12,377 nt of DNA from an uncultured Lachnospiraceae bacterium (GTDB lineage: Bacteria > Bacillota > Clostridia > Lachnospirales > Lachnospiraceae), in NCBI GenBank assembly GCA_947175775.1, contig CAMWNY010000030.1, forward strand, positions 1 to 12,377, in the 5' to 3' direction. The position numbers and the translations under genes are program-made. The stretch's first letter is position 1. Every line of letters starts with the position of its first letter. Under the pieces are notes generated by a model that ran no database searches, was not told where the DNA came from, and saw only the letters and a program-made list of their open reading frames with translations. Positions 5,783-12,377 of the stretch are shown in pieces.

Positions 5783-6697
5783 TTATTTTTTCATCGATTC
5801 CGCAACAACAGCCGCAAGCGCGATGGAATTGAGTTTTGCCTCAAATGAGTCGGAACGTGATGTCAGGATAACAGGCGCAGCGGTACCCGTTAAAATATTA
5901 CCGTTCTTTACGTCACACAGATGTGTCAGCACCTTGTATACAAGATTTCCGGCGTGAATATCCGGGAAGAGAATCACATCTGCGTCGCCCGCTATCTTTC
6001 TGCCTGTACCGCCTTTGTGCGCAGCAGCAGCGCTGTCAATCGCCATATCCATAGAGAGCGGTCCGTCAATCACGCAGCCCGTGATTTTGCCCTCGGCGTT
6101 CATCTTTGCAAGCTCGTCAGCGTCAACCGTACAAGGCATCTTGGGATTGACAACCTCGACAGCGGCAACCGGAGCAACCTTCGGATTTGCAATACCGCAC
6201 GCGTGACAGACCTCAACCGTATTGTTGATAATTGCAACCTTGTCTTCCAATTATGGATACGTCATAAATGCAACGTCCGATAAGAACAACAGGCGGTCAA
6301 TGCCCTTGATTTCAAAAACACACACATGGGAGAGCGCCCTGCCGGTACGAAGTCCGACTTCCTTATCCAAAACACTCTTTAAGAAATTCTTGGTGTCGAT
6401 TAATCCTTTCATGTACATATCCGCTTTGCCGTCGTGAACAAGCTTGACAGCCGTAAGCGCCGCCTGTACATGGTCCGGCTCATTGATAATCTCAAAGCCT
6501 GCCAAATCCATATTCATGGAAGCGGCAATTTCCTTGATTTTTGCCTCGTCACCGACTAAAATCGCGTCGGCAATGCCTTTTTCCTTTGCAGCCTGCACTG
6601 CCTCAAGCACCGGCTCGTCTTCCGCAACAGCAACAGCGACTGTTTTGCGGTCGCATTCGTAAACTTTTTTCAGTAAATCCTGAAATCCTTTGCTCAT
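5783..6697 (-). pseudogene. ptb: Phosphate butyryltransferase, interrupted by an in-frame TAA
   Basis: Ptb exchanges CoA for phosphate on butyryl-CoA to give butyryl phosphate, the substrate of Buk. Read without regard to stops, the gene gives 303 sense codons, the normal size for the family. Codon 149 (6253-6251) is TAA. The frame does not shift: residues 1-148 end ...FLSDVAFMTYP and the next codons read LEDKVAIINNTVEV, which is continuous Ptb sequence in intact homologues. The second half keeps NPKVAPVAAVEVVNPKMPC, GCVIDGPLSMD, AGDADVILFPDIHAGN and TSRSDSFEAKL. A single change such as GAA to TAA would explain it. The codon after the stop is TTG, a possible restart, but no Shine-Dalgarno precedes it. 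The ATG at 6697 has GGAGGA 6 bases upstream. Alternatives are a sequencing or assembly error, readthrough, or a two-piece enzyme. Neither half shows further damage, so the lesion is recent, an error, or tolerated. Confidence 0.85.
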
Positions 6698-6761
6698 TTG
6701 AAATCCTCCATTCTAAATGTCTTTTTTGTTGGAAATTAAGGGAAAATCCTCAGTTGTTAAA

Positions 6762-6790
6762 ATAATAACACTTTCTAAAACGGCGGTCAA
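6762..6790 (-). promoter_or_regulatory. Promoter of the ptb-buk operon
   Basis: On the minus strand TTGACC (6790-6785), a 17-bp spacer and TATTAT (6767-6762) form a strong sigma-A-type promoter. Transcription would begin near 6755, about 57 bases before the ptb ATG. Confidence 0.7.
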
Positions 6791-6833
6791 GGTGCATAAA
6801 GTATTTTTTAAAGTGCAACAAGTGGAAAAATGG

Positions 6834-6861
6834 TTGAAATATGCTATACTGATGTTATAAA
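6834..6861 (+). promoter_or_regulatory. Promoter of the D-2-hydroxyacid dehydrogenase gene
   Basis: TTGAAA (6834-6839), a 16-bp spacer and TATAAA (6856-6861) form a plausible sigma-A-type promoter; a second box, TGCTATACT (6843-6851), overlaps it. It points away from the ptb promoter, whose -35 box lies 43 bases to the left. It covers the upstream ATG at 6830, which is a reason to reject that start. Confidence 0.55.
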
Positions 6862-6895
6862 AATGAGGGATAGAGAAACGGAGGAACAACAGAAA

Positions 6896-7876
6896 ATGAA
6901 AGTATACGTATACAGCATGCGCGGCTTTGACGAGCTGCCGGATTTTGAGCGGTTTTGTGAGAAATATCAGGTGGAATGGGCGTACACAAGCGAAACGCCC
7001 TGCATGGAAAACCTTGACTATGCTAAAGGCTATGACGTGGTTAACATCATCACGACGGTTATCAATAAAGAAATGATAGACCGCTGGAAGGCGCTTGGCG
7101 TAAAGTGCATTGCCACGCGCACAATCGGCTATGACCATATTGACTATGCATATGCAAAAAGCGTTGGCATGGGCGTTATTCACATTACGTATTCGCCTTC
7201 CAGCGTGGCGGATTATACGATTATGCTGATGTTAATGGGCTGCCGCAAAATTAAGCATATCATGAACACGGCAGCAGTGCAGGATTTTACCTTGAAGGGA
7301 AAAATCGGAAAAGAGCTGCCAAACTGCACCGTTGGAGTTATCGGTACAGGAAAAATCGGAAAGACTGTAATCGCGCACTTAAAAGGCTTCGGCTGTAAAA
7401 TCCTTGCCTATGACATTTATGAAAGCGACGAAGTGCGGGAAAATGCGGAGTACGCATCGCTTGATAAAATTTTCACGGACTGCGACATTATTTCGCTGCA
7501 TGCGCCTGCCACAAGTGATAATTACCATATGATTGACAAGGCGGCAATTGATAAAATGAAACAGGGCGTGATTATAGTAAACTGTGCGAGAGGTTCCTTA
7601 ATCGATACGCAGGCGCTGATTGACGGAATTGAGAGCGGAAAGGTAGGCTTTGCGGGACTTGATGTGATTGAGCAGGAGAGCGGGCTTTATTATTTTAACC
7701 GTGTGGGAGAGCCGTTAAACAATCCGCAGCTTGCGATACTGAAATCGTATTCTAATGTTCTTGTAACGCCGCACACTGCATTCTACACGGACGAGGCGGT
7801 AGCAAATATGGTGGAAAATTCACTGCTGTGCGCGAAGGATTTTATTGAGGGAAGAAAGACCGCATTCGAGGTCTGA
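6896..7876 (+). CDS. D-isomer-specific 2-hydroxyacid dehydrogenase (D-lactate dehydrogenase/VanH-like)
   Basis: This 326-residue NAD-dependent enzyme reduces a 2-oxoacid to a D-2-hydroxyacid; pyruvate to D-lactate is most likely, but longer or aromatic 2-oxoacids are possible. It resembles VanH and fermentative D-LDH in TRTIGYDHID (74-83), YSPSSVADYT (99-108) and DVIEQESGLYYF (256-267). The Rossmann motif GTGKIGK is at 150-156, with D173 ending the second strand, where NADH specificity is read. Catalytic residues are R232 (NCARGSLID), E259 and H293 (TPHTAFYT), all present. The ATG at 6896 has GGAGGA at 6880-6885, spaced 10 bases; the ATG at 6830 lies within the promoter and is not used here. 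The gene is followed after 4 bases by the radical SAM gene, suggesting co-transcription. No vanA/vanX-like genes are near, so a vancomycin role is unlikely. Confidence 0.92.
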   Translation: MKVYVYSMRGFDELPDFERFCEKYQVEWAYTSETPCMENLDYAKGYDVVNIITTVINKEMIDRWKALGVKCIATRTIGYDHIDYAYAKSVGMGVIHITYSPSSVADYTIMLMLMGCRKIKHIMNTAAVQDFTLKGKIGKELPNCTVGVIGTGKIGKTVIAHLKGFGCKILAYDIYESDEVRENAEYASLDKIFTDCDIISLHAPATSDNYHMIDKAAIDKMKQGVIIVNCARGSLIDTQALIDGIESGKVGFAGLDVIEQESGLYYFNRVGEPLNNPQLAILKSYSNVLVTPHTAFYTDEAVANMVENSLLCAKDFIEGRKTAFEV

Positions 7877-7880
7877 GCGC

Positions 7881-8765
7881 ATGGAGTATTATGCACTCAA
7901 TCAATATCTGAAGGATACCTTTGGGGAAAAAGTCTATAAGATTGCGTTGGACGGTGGATTTACCTGCCCAAACAGAGACGGAACGCTTGGTACGGGCGGC
8001 TGCATTTTTTGCTCAGGGGAAGGCTCCGGCGATTTTGCACAGTGCCGTACGCTTTCCATTACAGAGCAGCTTGCGCGCGGAAAAGAGCAGATTGCACAGA
8101 AGTATCGCGGTGCAAAGTATATCGCGTATTTTCAGGCATTTACCAATACGTATGCACCAGCGGAGCAGCTGCGCGCGCTCTATGAGGAAACGATGTCTGA
8201 TGCGCAGGTGGTTGCGCTCTCGATTGCGACAAGACCGGACTGTCTGCCTGATGAAGTCATTGCGCTGCTGAAAGAGCTTAATAAAAGAAAGCCTGTTTGG
8301 GTGGAACTTGGATTACAGACCATTCATGAGAAAACAGCCCGTTATATCCGACGGGGATATGCGCTTTCGGTTTATGATGAGGCAGTGCGGAAGTTAAAAG
8401 AAGCGGGCATACAGGTGATTGTACACGTGATACTCGGACTTCCCTATGAAACGGCAGACGAAATGAAGGAAACCGTTTCCTATGTAGGAAAGAGCGGCGC
8501 GGACGGAATCAAACTGCAATTACTGCATGTGATTAAGGGAACGGATTTGGAGCAGGAATACCTCCAGGGAAAGTTTCAAACGATGAAAATGGAGGAGTAC
8601 GTCAGTTTGGTGGCGGACTGCATTGCGATACTCCCACCGGGTATAGTGATACACCGCATGACGGGGGACGGGGATAAGGCAAAGCTGATTGCGCCGGACT
8701 GGAGCGCCGACAAAAAGCGGGTACTCAATGCGTTAAAAAAAGCGATTGCGGAAAAAAAACGGTAA
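7881..8765 (+). CDS. TIGR01212 family radical SAM protein (E. coli YhcC / B. subtilis YtqA type)
   Basis: This 294-residue protein is a radical SAM enzyme of the Elp3-like COG1242 family. The iron-sulfur cluster cysteines are C29, C41 and C44 in CPNRDGTLGTGGCIFC, giving CX11CX2C instead of the classic CX3CX2C; that wide spacing is typical of this family. Further motifs are FQAFTNTYAP, SIATRPDCLPDEV, VWVELGLQT and HVILGLPYET. To my recollection the B. subtilis member YtqA has been linked to modification of the wobble uridine of tRNA together with the methyltransferase YtqB; no such methyltransferase gene is present here. I chose the ATG at 7881, 4 bases after the preceding stop, because MEYYALNQYLK is the usual start; GAGG at 7868-7871 is the only ribosome binding site, and coupled translation is likely. 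A TTG at 7845 in the same frame is rejected. Confidence 0.92.
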   Translation: MEYYALNQYLKDTFGEKVYKIALDGGFTCPNRDGTLGTGGCIFCSGEGSGDFAQCRTLSITEQLARGKEQIAQKYRGAKYIAYFQAFTNTYAPAEQLRALYEETMSDAQVVALSIATRPDCLPDEVIALLKELNKRKPVWVELGLQTIHEKTARYIRRGYALSVYDEAVRKLKEAGIQVIVHVILGLPYETADEMKETVSYVGKSGADGIKLQLLHVIKGTDLEQEYLQGKFQTMKMEEYVSLVADCIAILPPGIVIHRMTGDGDKAKLIAPDWSADKKRVLNALKKAIAEKKR

Positions 8766-8829
8766 GAAAGGCACGTTTTGCGCACAAACGGCATAAACTA
8801 TAACAATTACCTGAAAAAGGGGTAAAGCA

Positions 8830-10545
8830 GTGACTTGCAGAGAACGCATTTTATCGAACGAATATGCCGATTTGGTGGTAAATTTTGTGCTGCCTGACGA
8901 ATATGAATATGAAAGACCGGTTGACTATTGCAATCATATTATTAATGAAGACTTACAGCTTTTTTATATTAAGCGGAGCGATTTGCCGGATTTGCGCTTT
9001 ACGAAAGCATCGTACTCGTTTATTCCAAAATGCTACGGATTGGTTCAGGTGGACCAGCAGGAACGCGGCGTGGACCTCAATACGCTCAGCCTTGCGGATG
9101 TGGGTATCCTTTCCGTGCAGAGACCGCCTCTTAATCTGACCGGAAAAAATGTCACAATCGGTTTTATCGATACAGGCATCCGTTATCAGGACGAGGTTTT
9201 CCGCGATATGGCGGGAAACAGCCGGATTCTTGCCATATGGGATCAGACCATTCAGACAGGAAAGCTTCCCGAAGGGTTTGAATACGGCTCCGAATACACG
9301 CAGGAGGACATTAATGCGGCGCTGCGAAGCGACGATCCGTTTTCGATTGTGCCGAGTACGGACGCAAACGGGCATGGAAGCGAGCTGGCGGCAGTGGCGG
9401 CGGGAAGCCCGATTGCAAACGGAAACTTTATCGGAGCAGCTCCCAACGCGCGGATTGTCATGGTAAAGCTCAAGGAAATTAAACCTTATCTTAGGGAATA
9501 CTATAAAATTCCGGAGGGGGTGCCCTGTTATTCCGAGACGGATATTTTGCAGGCGCTGCAATACCTCCAAAAGTTCTCACAGGTACTGTATACGCCGCTT
9601 GTAATCTGCTTTGGATTGGGAACAAGCTTGGGCGACCATGCGGGTTCCGGCACGCTTGCGACATATCTGAACACGTTAAGCTACAAGAAAAGCCAGGTGA
9701 TTGTAACGCCTGCGGGAAACGAGGGCAACACATCCCACCATTTTCATGCCGAGATGAGTATGCGGGAGGCATACAAGGACGTGCAGCTTCGCGTCGGCGA
9801 GGATGAGCGGGGGTTTGTCATGGATTTGTGGGGAGAAGCGCCGTATTATTACAACGTGACGGTGCGCACGCCCGGCGGAGAGGGAATCCGTTGGAGCAAT
9901 CCGCGCAGTCCGCAGCCGCAGGAGTTTACCTTTGTGTTTGAAAAGACACGGATTATCATTGAATATTTTTGGGTGGAGCATACTTCGGGCGCGGAACTCA
10001 TCCGCTTCCGGTTTATTGAGCCGACGGCGGGCGTTTGGAACATCCGGGTCAATTCTGCGGGAAATGTGGCGGGCGGCTGCTTTGACATTTGGCTCCCGAT
10101 TTCGCAGTTTCTGTCATCCGATACGTATTTTCTCGAGGCAAGTCCGCAGACGACCATCACGGAGCCGGCATATGCCGAAGGCACCATTACGGTGTCAAAT
10201 TACCAGTCCTCCAATGTCAGTATCGCGCCTTCGTCGGGACGCGGTTTTGGGAAAAACGGCATGATTGTACCCGATATAGCGGCGCCGGGCGTCAATGTCT
10301 CCACGCCGTTTGGTCCGGGGAACGGCACAAGCATTTCGGCGGCAATCACGGCAGGCGGCTGCGCGCAGCTTTTGGAGTGGGCAGTAGTAAATCAAAACGA
10401 CCTCTTTGTCAATTCCACGGCAATCAAAAATTATCTCATCCGCGGTGCAGACCGTGAAGATTATTTGGAGTATCCGAATCGCGAATGGGGCTACGGAAGC
10501 CTCAACATCGCAGGCGTTTTTGAGTTTCTTGCAGAGCTTGGATAA
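8830..10545 (+). CDS. S8 family serine peptidase, CspB-like subtilisin
   Basis: This 571-residue protein is a subtilisin-fold protease of the Clostridia Csp type; Csp proteins process or sense germination signals in spore formers. The catalytic triad is complete: D114 in GFIDTGI, H182 in DANGHGSELA, and S501 in GNGTSISAA, with the oxyanion-hole Asn N297 in PAGNEGN. Residues 1-105 are a prodomain-like segment without a signal peptide or membrane helix. The long insertion between N297 and the Ser (about 305-465) is rich in beta-type sequence, which fits the jellyroll domain of CspB. The start is GTG at 8830, with AAGGGG at 8817-8822. It follows the radical SAM gene by 64 bases; a weak TATAAC at 8799-8804 might be its own -10 box. 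Intact catalytic residues argue for an active protease. Whether it acts in germination cannot be decided, since no other spore gene is in view. Confidence 0.92.
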   Translation: MTCRERILSNEYADLVVNFVLPDEYEYERPVDYCNHIINEDLQLFYIKRSDLPDLRFTKASYSFIPKCYGLVQVDQQERGVDLNTLSLADVGILSVQRPPLNLTGKNVTIGFIDTGIRYQDEVFRDMAGNSRILAIWDQTIQTGKLPEGFEYGSEYTQEDINAALRSDDPFSIVPSTDANGHGSELAAVAAGSPIANGNFIGAAPNARIVMVKLKEIKPYLREYYKIPEGVPCYSETDILQALQYLQKFSQVLYTPLVICFGLGTSLGDHAGSGTLATYLNTLSYKKSQVIVTPAGNEGNTSHHFHAEMSMREAYKDVQLRVGEDERGFVMDLWGEAPYYYNVTVRTPGGEGIRWSNPRSPQPQEFTFVFEKTRIIIEYFWVEHTSGAELIRFRFIEPTAGVWNIRVNSAGNVAGGCFDIWLPISQFLSSDTYFLEASPQTTITEPAYAEGTITVSNYQSSNVSIAPSSGRGFGKNGMIVPDIAAPGVNVSTPFGPGNGTSISAAITAGGCAQLLEWAVVNQNDLFVNSTAIKNYLIRGADREDYLEYPNREWGYGSLNIAGVFEFLAELG

Positions 10546-10582
10546 AAACGGTCAGATTTTACTTGTAATTAATCTTGAGTAA

Positions 10583-10702
10583 GTTTTAAAAAATGCGCAA
10601 AGTAATTGTATTTAGTGAGATTTTATGATAAATTTAAAATAATAATTTTGAAAAAGTCATTAAGTCTTGCTAATAACAAATACATTGTGCATTTTTTAAA
10701 AC
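10583..10702 (+). repeat. 120-nt ungapped near-palindrome directly before the abiE genes
   Basis: The left half (10583-10642) is the reverse complement of the right half (10643-10702) with no gaps. Of 60 opposed positions 45 are Watson-Crick, 6 are G-T and 9 are mismatches (outermost ones at 10601/10684 and 10605/10680). The outer 14 pairs are perfect. All six G-T oppositions (left bases at 10597, 10616, 10617, 10621, 10629, 10635) can form G-U pairs only in plus-strand RNA; on the other strand they would be A-C. That asymmetry suggests the folded plus-strand RNA has been maintained. The element begins 38 bases after the protease stop and ends one base before the GGAGG of abiEi. It could be a structured leader or small RNA, an AbiEi operator, or a MITE; no target-site duplication is evident. 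Confidence 0.9.
10648..10676 (+). promoter_or_regulatory. Candidate abiE promoter inside the right half of the palindrome
   Basis: TTGAAA (10648-10653), a 17-bp spacer and TAATAA (10671-10676) could form a promoter with a weak -10 box. A second candidate, TTGTAT (10606-10611) with an extended TGATAAATT (10626-10634), lies in the left half. Either would place the start of transcription inside the palindrome, where AbiEi could repress it. Confidence 0.25.
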
Positions 10703-10717
10703 CGGAGGTAATGCAGA

Positions 10718-11482
10718 ATGAAGCATTATGAAAATTTGCTGGCAAAGGGGTGCTTTTCAAGAGAACAGTTAACTGAAATTGTAGGTACACCAAGTGCAGC
10801 CAATCAAGTAATCTATGAATATCAGAAAAAGGGACTAATAGAAAAAGTAAAGCGGGATTTTTATGTCGTAATTAGTTTAGAAACAAAGCAGCCTGTCCTT
10901 TCGCGTTATCAGATAGGCTCCAATCTTTTTTGGGATGCCTGTATCACACATCACAGCGCATTTGAAGTATTCGGATATGGAAGTCAGGTGTTTTACGAGT
11001 GCTTTGTCGCAACAGACAAACGATTTTCAGATTTCGAATATGACGGAGTCGTATATCGCCGTGTAGAGCGTAAGCCTTATACAGAAGTAATACAGCAGAG
11101 AAATCTGCGGGTAACATCTGTAGAACAGACGGTGGTAGACAGTATCCGGGATTTTGAAAAGATTGCGGGTTTGGAGGAAGTAATACGCTGTATGATGTTG
11201 GTGCCGGGGTTGAATGAACAAAAAGTGCTTGAATGTCTTGCAAGAAATAATAATGGATTTCTGTATCAGAAATGTGGATTCATTTTTGAAGAGCTGCGGG
11301 AGGAATTTCATTTTTCTTCAACCTTTTTTGAAGAATGTGAAAAGTATTCTTCTCATGCAAAGAGGTATTTGATGAAGGAGTCAAAGGATAATGTGTTTCA
11401 TAAACGGTGGAGAATTTATGCGCCACAGTCATTGGAAGGACTGACAGATAAAGGAGTTTGTGATTTTGATGCAATTGGATAG
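10718..11482 (+). CDS. abiEi: AbiEi family antitoxin (type IV toxin-antitoxin)
   Basis: This 254-residue protein is the antitoxin of an AbiE system. AbiEi proteins neutralise the toxin without a stable complex and repress their own promoter through an N-terminal winged helix-turn-helix. That domain is visible at residues 1-52 (helices around LLAKGCFSREQLTEIVGTPS and ANQVIYEYQKKGLIEKVKRD, then FYVVIS). The family C-terminal domain follows, with LFWDACITHHSAFEVFGYG (about 70-88), a YRRVERK strand and NLRVTSVEQTVVDSI (about 129-143). The ATG at 10718 is 8 bases from GGAGGT (10704-10709), which abuts the 120-nt palindrome. The stop overlaps the toxin gene by 14 bases, so the two are translated together. 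Base and codon use is more AT-rich than in the protease upstream, fitting horizontal acquisition. Confidence 0.9.
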   Translation: MKHYENLLAKGCFSREQLTEIVGTPSAANQVIYEYQKKGLIEKVKRDFYVVISLETKQPVLSRYQIGSNLFWDACITHHSAFEVFGYGSQVFYECFVATDKRFSDFEYDGVVYRRVERKPYTEVIQQRNLRVTSVEQTVVDSIRDFEKIAGLEEVIRCMMLVPGLNEQKVLECLARNNNGFLYQKCGFIFEELREEFHFSSTFFEECEKYSSHAKRYLMKESKDNVFHKRWRIYAPQSLEGLTDKGVCDFDAIG

Positions 11483-12377
11483 ATTAACACTTGGCAGAAT
11501 GGCGAAAGAATTAGGGTTTGTGAGAGATACGTTGGAGAAAGTATGTCGTTTGGCAGATATTTTAAAGTTTTTTGAATCGGACAGGCTTTTGTCAAATGGG
11601 ATTGCCTTAAAAGGTGGTACAGCCATTAATCTTGCTATTTTTGATTTGCCAAGGCTGTCTGTTGACATTGATTTGGATTACTGTAGAACGATTGACAGGG
11701 GGGAAATGCTTGCAGACAGAGCGGTTATTACAGACAAAATAGGCAAGTATATGACAGCAAACGGATATGTTTTAGGTCCAAAATCCAAGAACTATCATGC
11801 ACTGGATTCGTTTGTGTATGAGTATGTGAATTGCGGAGGAGTGAAAGATAATCTTAAGATTGAGATTAACTATATGCTTCGTTGTCATGTGCTCCCGACA
11901 GAAACAAGAAAAGTGAAGCTGCCTTGGAGCAAGGATGTGCTTACAGTGTTTTCCGTGGCACCGTTGGAGATATTCGCTTCTAAAACAGTAGCATTACTTA
12001 TGAGAACAGCACTGAGAGATTTATATGATATTCATAATATGGTCAAGTATGGGTTGTTTGATGAAAGTGAAGAAGAACTGTTCCGTAAATGTGTTGTGTT
12101 TTATAGTGCAATTGGAGCAGAACAGCCACCCAAAAGATTTGAACTTGATAATATTGGGAAATTATCATCTTTGCAGATGAAGCGTGATTTGGAGCCGGTG
12201 CTTCGCAAGGGAGAACGATTTGATTTGGAATTGGTTCAACAGGAGGTTCGGCAATATCTTGCGTCTGTTCTAATACCGACAAAGGAAGAAGAACTGTTCT
12301 GGAAAGCCTTTTCAGAAGGAAGGTATCAGCCGGACCGGATATTTGGGGAAAGGAATGAGGCTGTAAATATTGCAAAG
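11469..12377 (+). CDS. abiEii: AbiEii nucleotidyltransferase toxin (3' end outside window)
   Basis: AbiEii toxins are nucleotidyltransferases of the DUF1814/MenA group; family members bind GTP or block tRNA acceptor ends, stopping growth, and AbiE systems abort phage infection. The frame is open for 303 codons to the last base, so nearly all of the roughly 300-residue protein is present. The catalytic motif is LKGGTAINL (48-56) followed by LSVDIDLDY (63-71), with D66 and D68 as metal ligands. KIEINY (130-135), PLEIFASKTVALLMR (165-179) and RDLYDIHN (183-190, with D184 and D187) match the later motifs. I chose the ATG at 11469; AAGGAG at 11451-11456 is 12 bases away, so an in-frame TTG at 11466 is an alternative. 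The 14-base overlap with abiEi is the usual operon arrangement. The toxin appears intact, so an active antitoxin would be needed. Confidence 0.92.
   Translation, partial: MQLDRLTLGRMAKELGFVRDTLEKVCRLADILKFFESDRLLSNGIALKGGTAINLAIFDLPRLSVDIDLDYCRTIDRGEMLADRAVITDKIGKYMTANGYVLGPKSKNYHALDSFVYEYVNCGGVKDNLKIEINYMLRCHVLPTETRKVKLPWSKDVLTVFSVAPLEIFASKTVALLMRTALRDLYDIHNMVKYGLFDESEEELFRKCVVFYSAIGAEQPPKRFELDNIGKLSSLQMKRDLEPVLRKGERFDLELVQQEVRQYLASVLIPTKEEELFWKAFSEGRYQPDRIFGERNEAVNIAK

Noticed and set aside
6248..6256. Alternative genetic code (TAA as sense) to explain the ptb stop
   Set aside because: TAA is the normal stop of other genes here, including etfA, the Uma2 gene, glycerate kinase, the radical SAM gene and the flagellin-like gene.
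6830..6895. Upstream ATG at 6830 as the start of the dehydrogenase
   Set aside because: It lies inside the likely promoter, has no ribosome binding site, and adds 22 residues not typical of the family; 6896 has GGAGGA.
7845..7880. TTG at 7845 as the start of the radical SAM protein
   Set aside because: It would overlap the end of the dehydrogenase by 32 bases and add an unconserved charged leader; MEYYALNQYL at 7881 is the family-like start.
8953..9570. 205-codon minus-strand frame opposite the S8 peptidase
   Set aside because: No ribosome binding site or family resemblance; the peptidase frame carries all catalytic motifs.
10583..10702. The 120-nt palindrome as a simple terminator of the protease gene
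   Set aside because: It is followed by CGGAGG and not a T-run, and the arms are far longer than terminator stems, so ordinary intrinsic termination does not explain it.

Overview
The window reads as a piece of a butyrate-forming Clostridia genome (Bacillota), most likely a Lachnospiraceae-type gut anaerobe. This is inference from gene content: an EtfA subunit of the kind that partners butyryl-CoA dehydrogenase, a ptb-buk pair for butyrate formation, a CspB-like S8 protease, a TIGR01212 radical SAM protein, and strong AGGAGG-type ribosome binding sites. No rRNA, tRNA, insertion sequence, transposase or CRISPR array was seen.

Layout. (1) 1-569: the 3' part of etfA, closed by a strong terminator (598-639). 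(2) 640-967: a gene-free stretch packed with nested hairpins and a 53-bp imperfect tandem repeat. (3) 968-2238: an orphan Uma2-family protein with its own terminator, then a LacA/Maa-like O-acetyltransferase. (4) 2256-3212: an isolated, N-terminally short flagellin-like gene behind a good vegetative-type promoter, a leader with an inverted repeat, and a terminator. (5) 3280-6790, minus strand: a ptb-buk operon with a clear promoter and terminator, then a glycerate kinase. ptb carries an in-frame TAA in mid-gene. (6) 6834-10545, plus strand and divergent from ptb: a VanH-like D-2-hydroxyacid dehydrogenase, a YhcC/YtqA-type radical SAM protein and a CspB-like subtilisin. (7) 10583-12377: a 120-nt ungapped near-palindrome followed directly by an AbiEi/AbiEii type IV toxin-antitoxin pair, visibly more AT-rich than its neighbours; the toxin gene runs off the window end.

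How they fit together. EtfA feeds electrons in butyryl-CoA formation, Ptb and Buk turn butyryl-CoA into butyrate plus ATP, and the divergently transcribed D-2-hydroxyacid dehydrogenase is a competing NADH sink. The 6698-6895 spacer therefore holds promoters for two alternative fermentation ends. The ptb stop codon would break the Ptb-Buk route unless it is an error, is read through, or the protein is made as two pieces.

The two observations most worth following are the 120-nt hairpin before abiE (45 Watson-Crick pairs out of 60 positions, plus six G-T oppositions that can all pair as G-U only in plus-strand RNA) and the split ptb.
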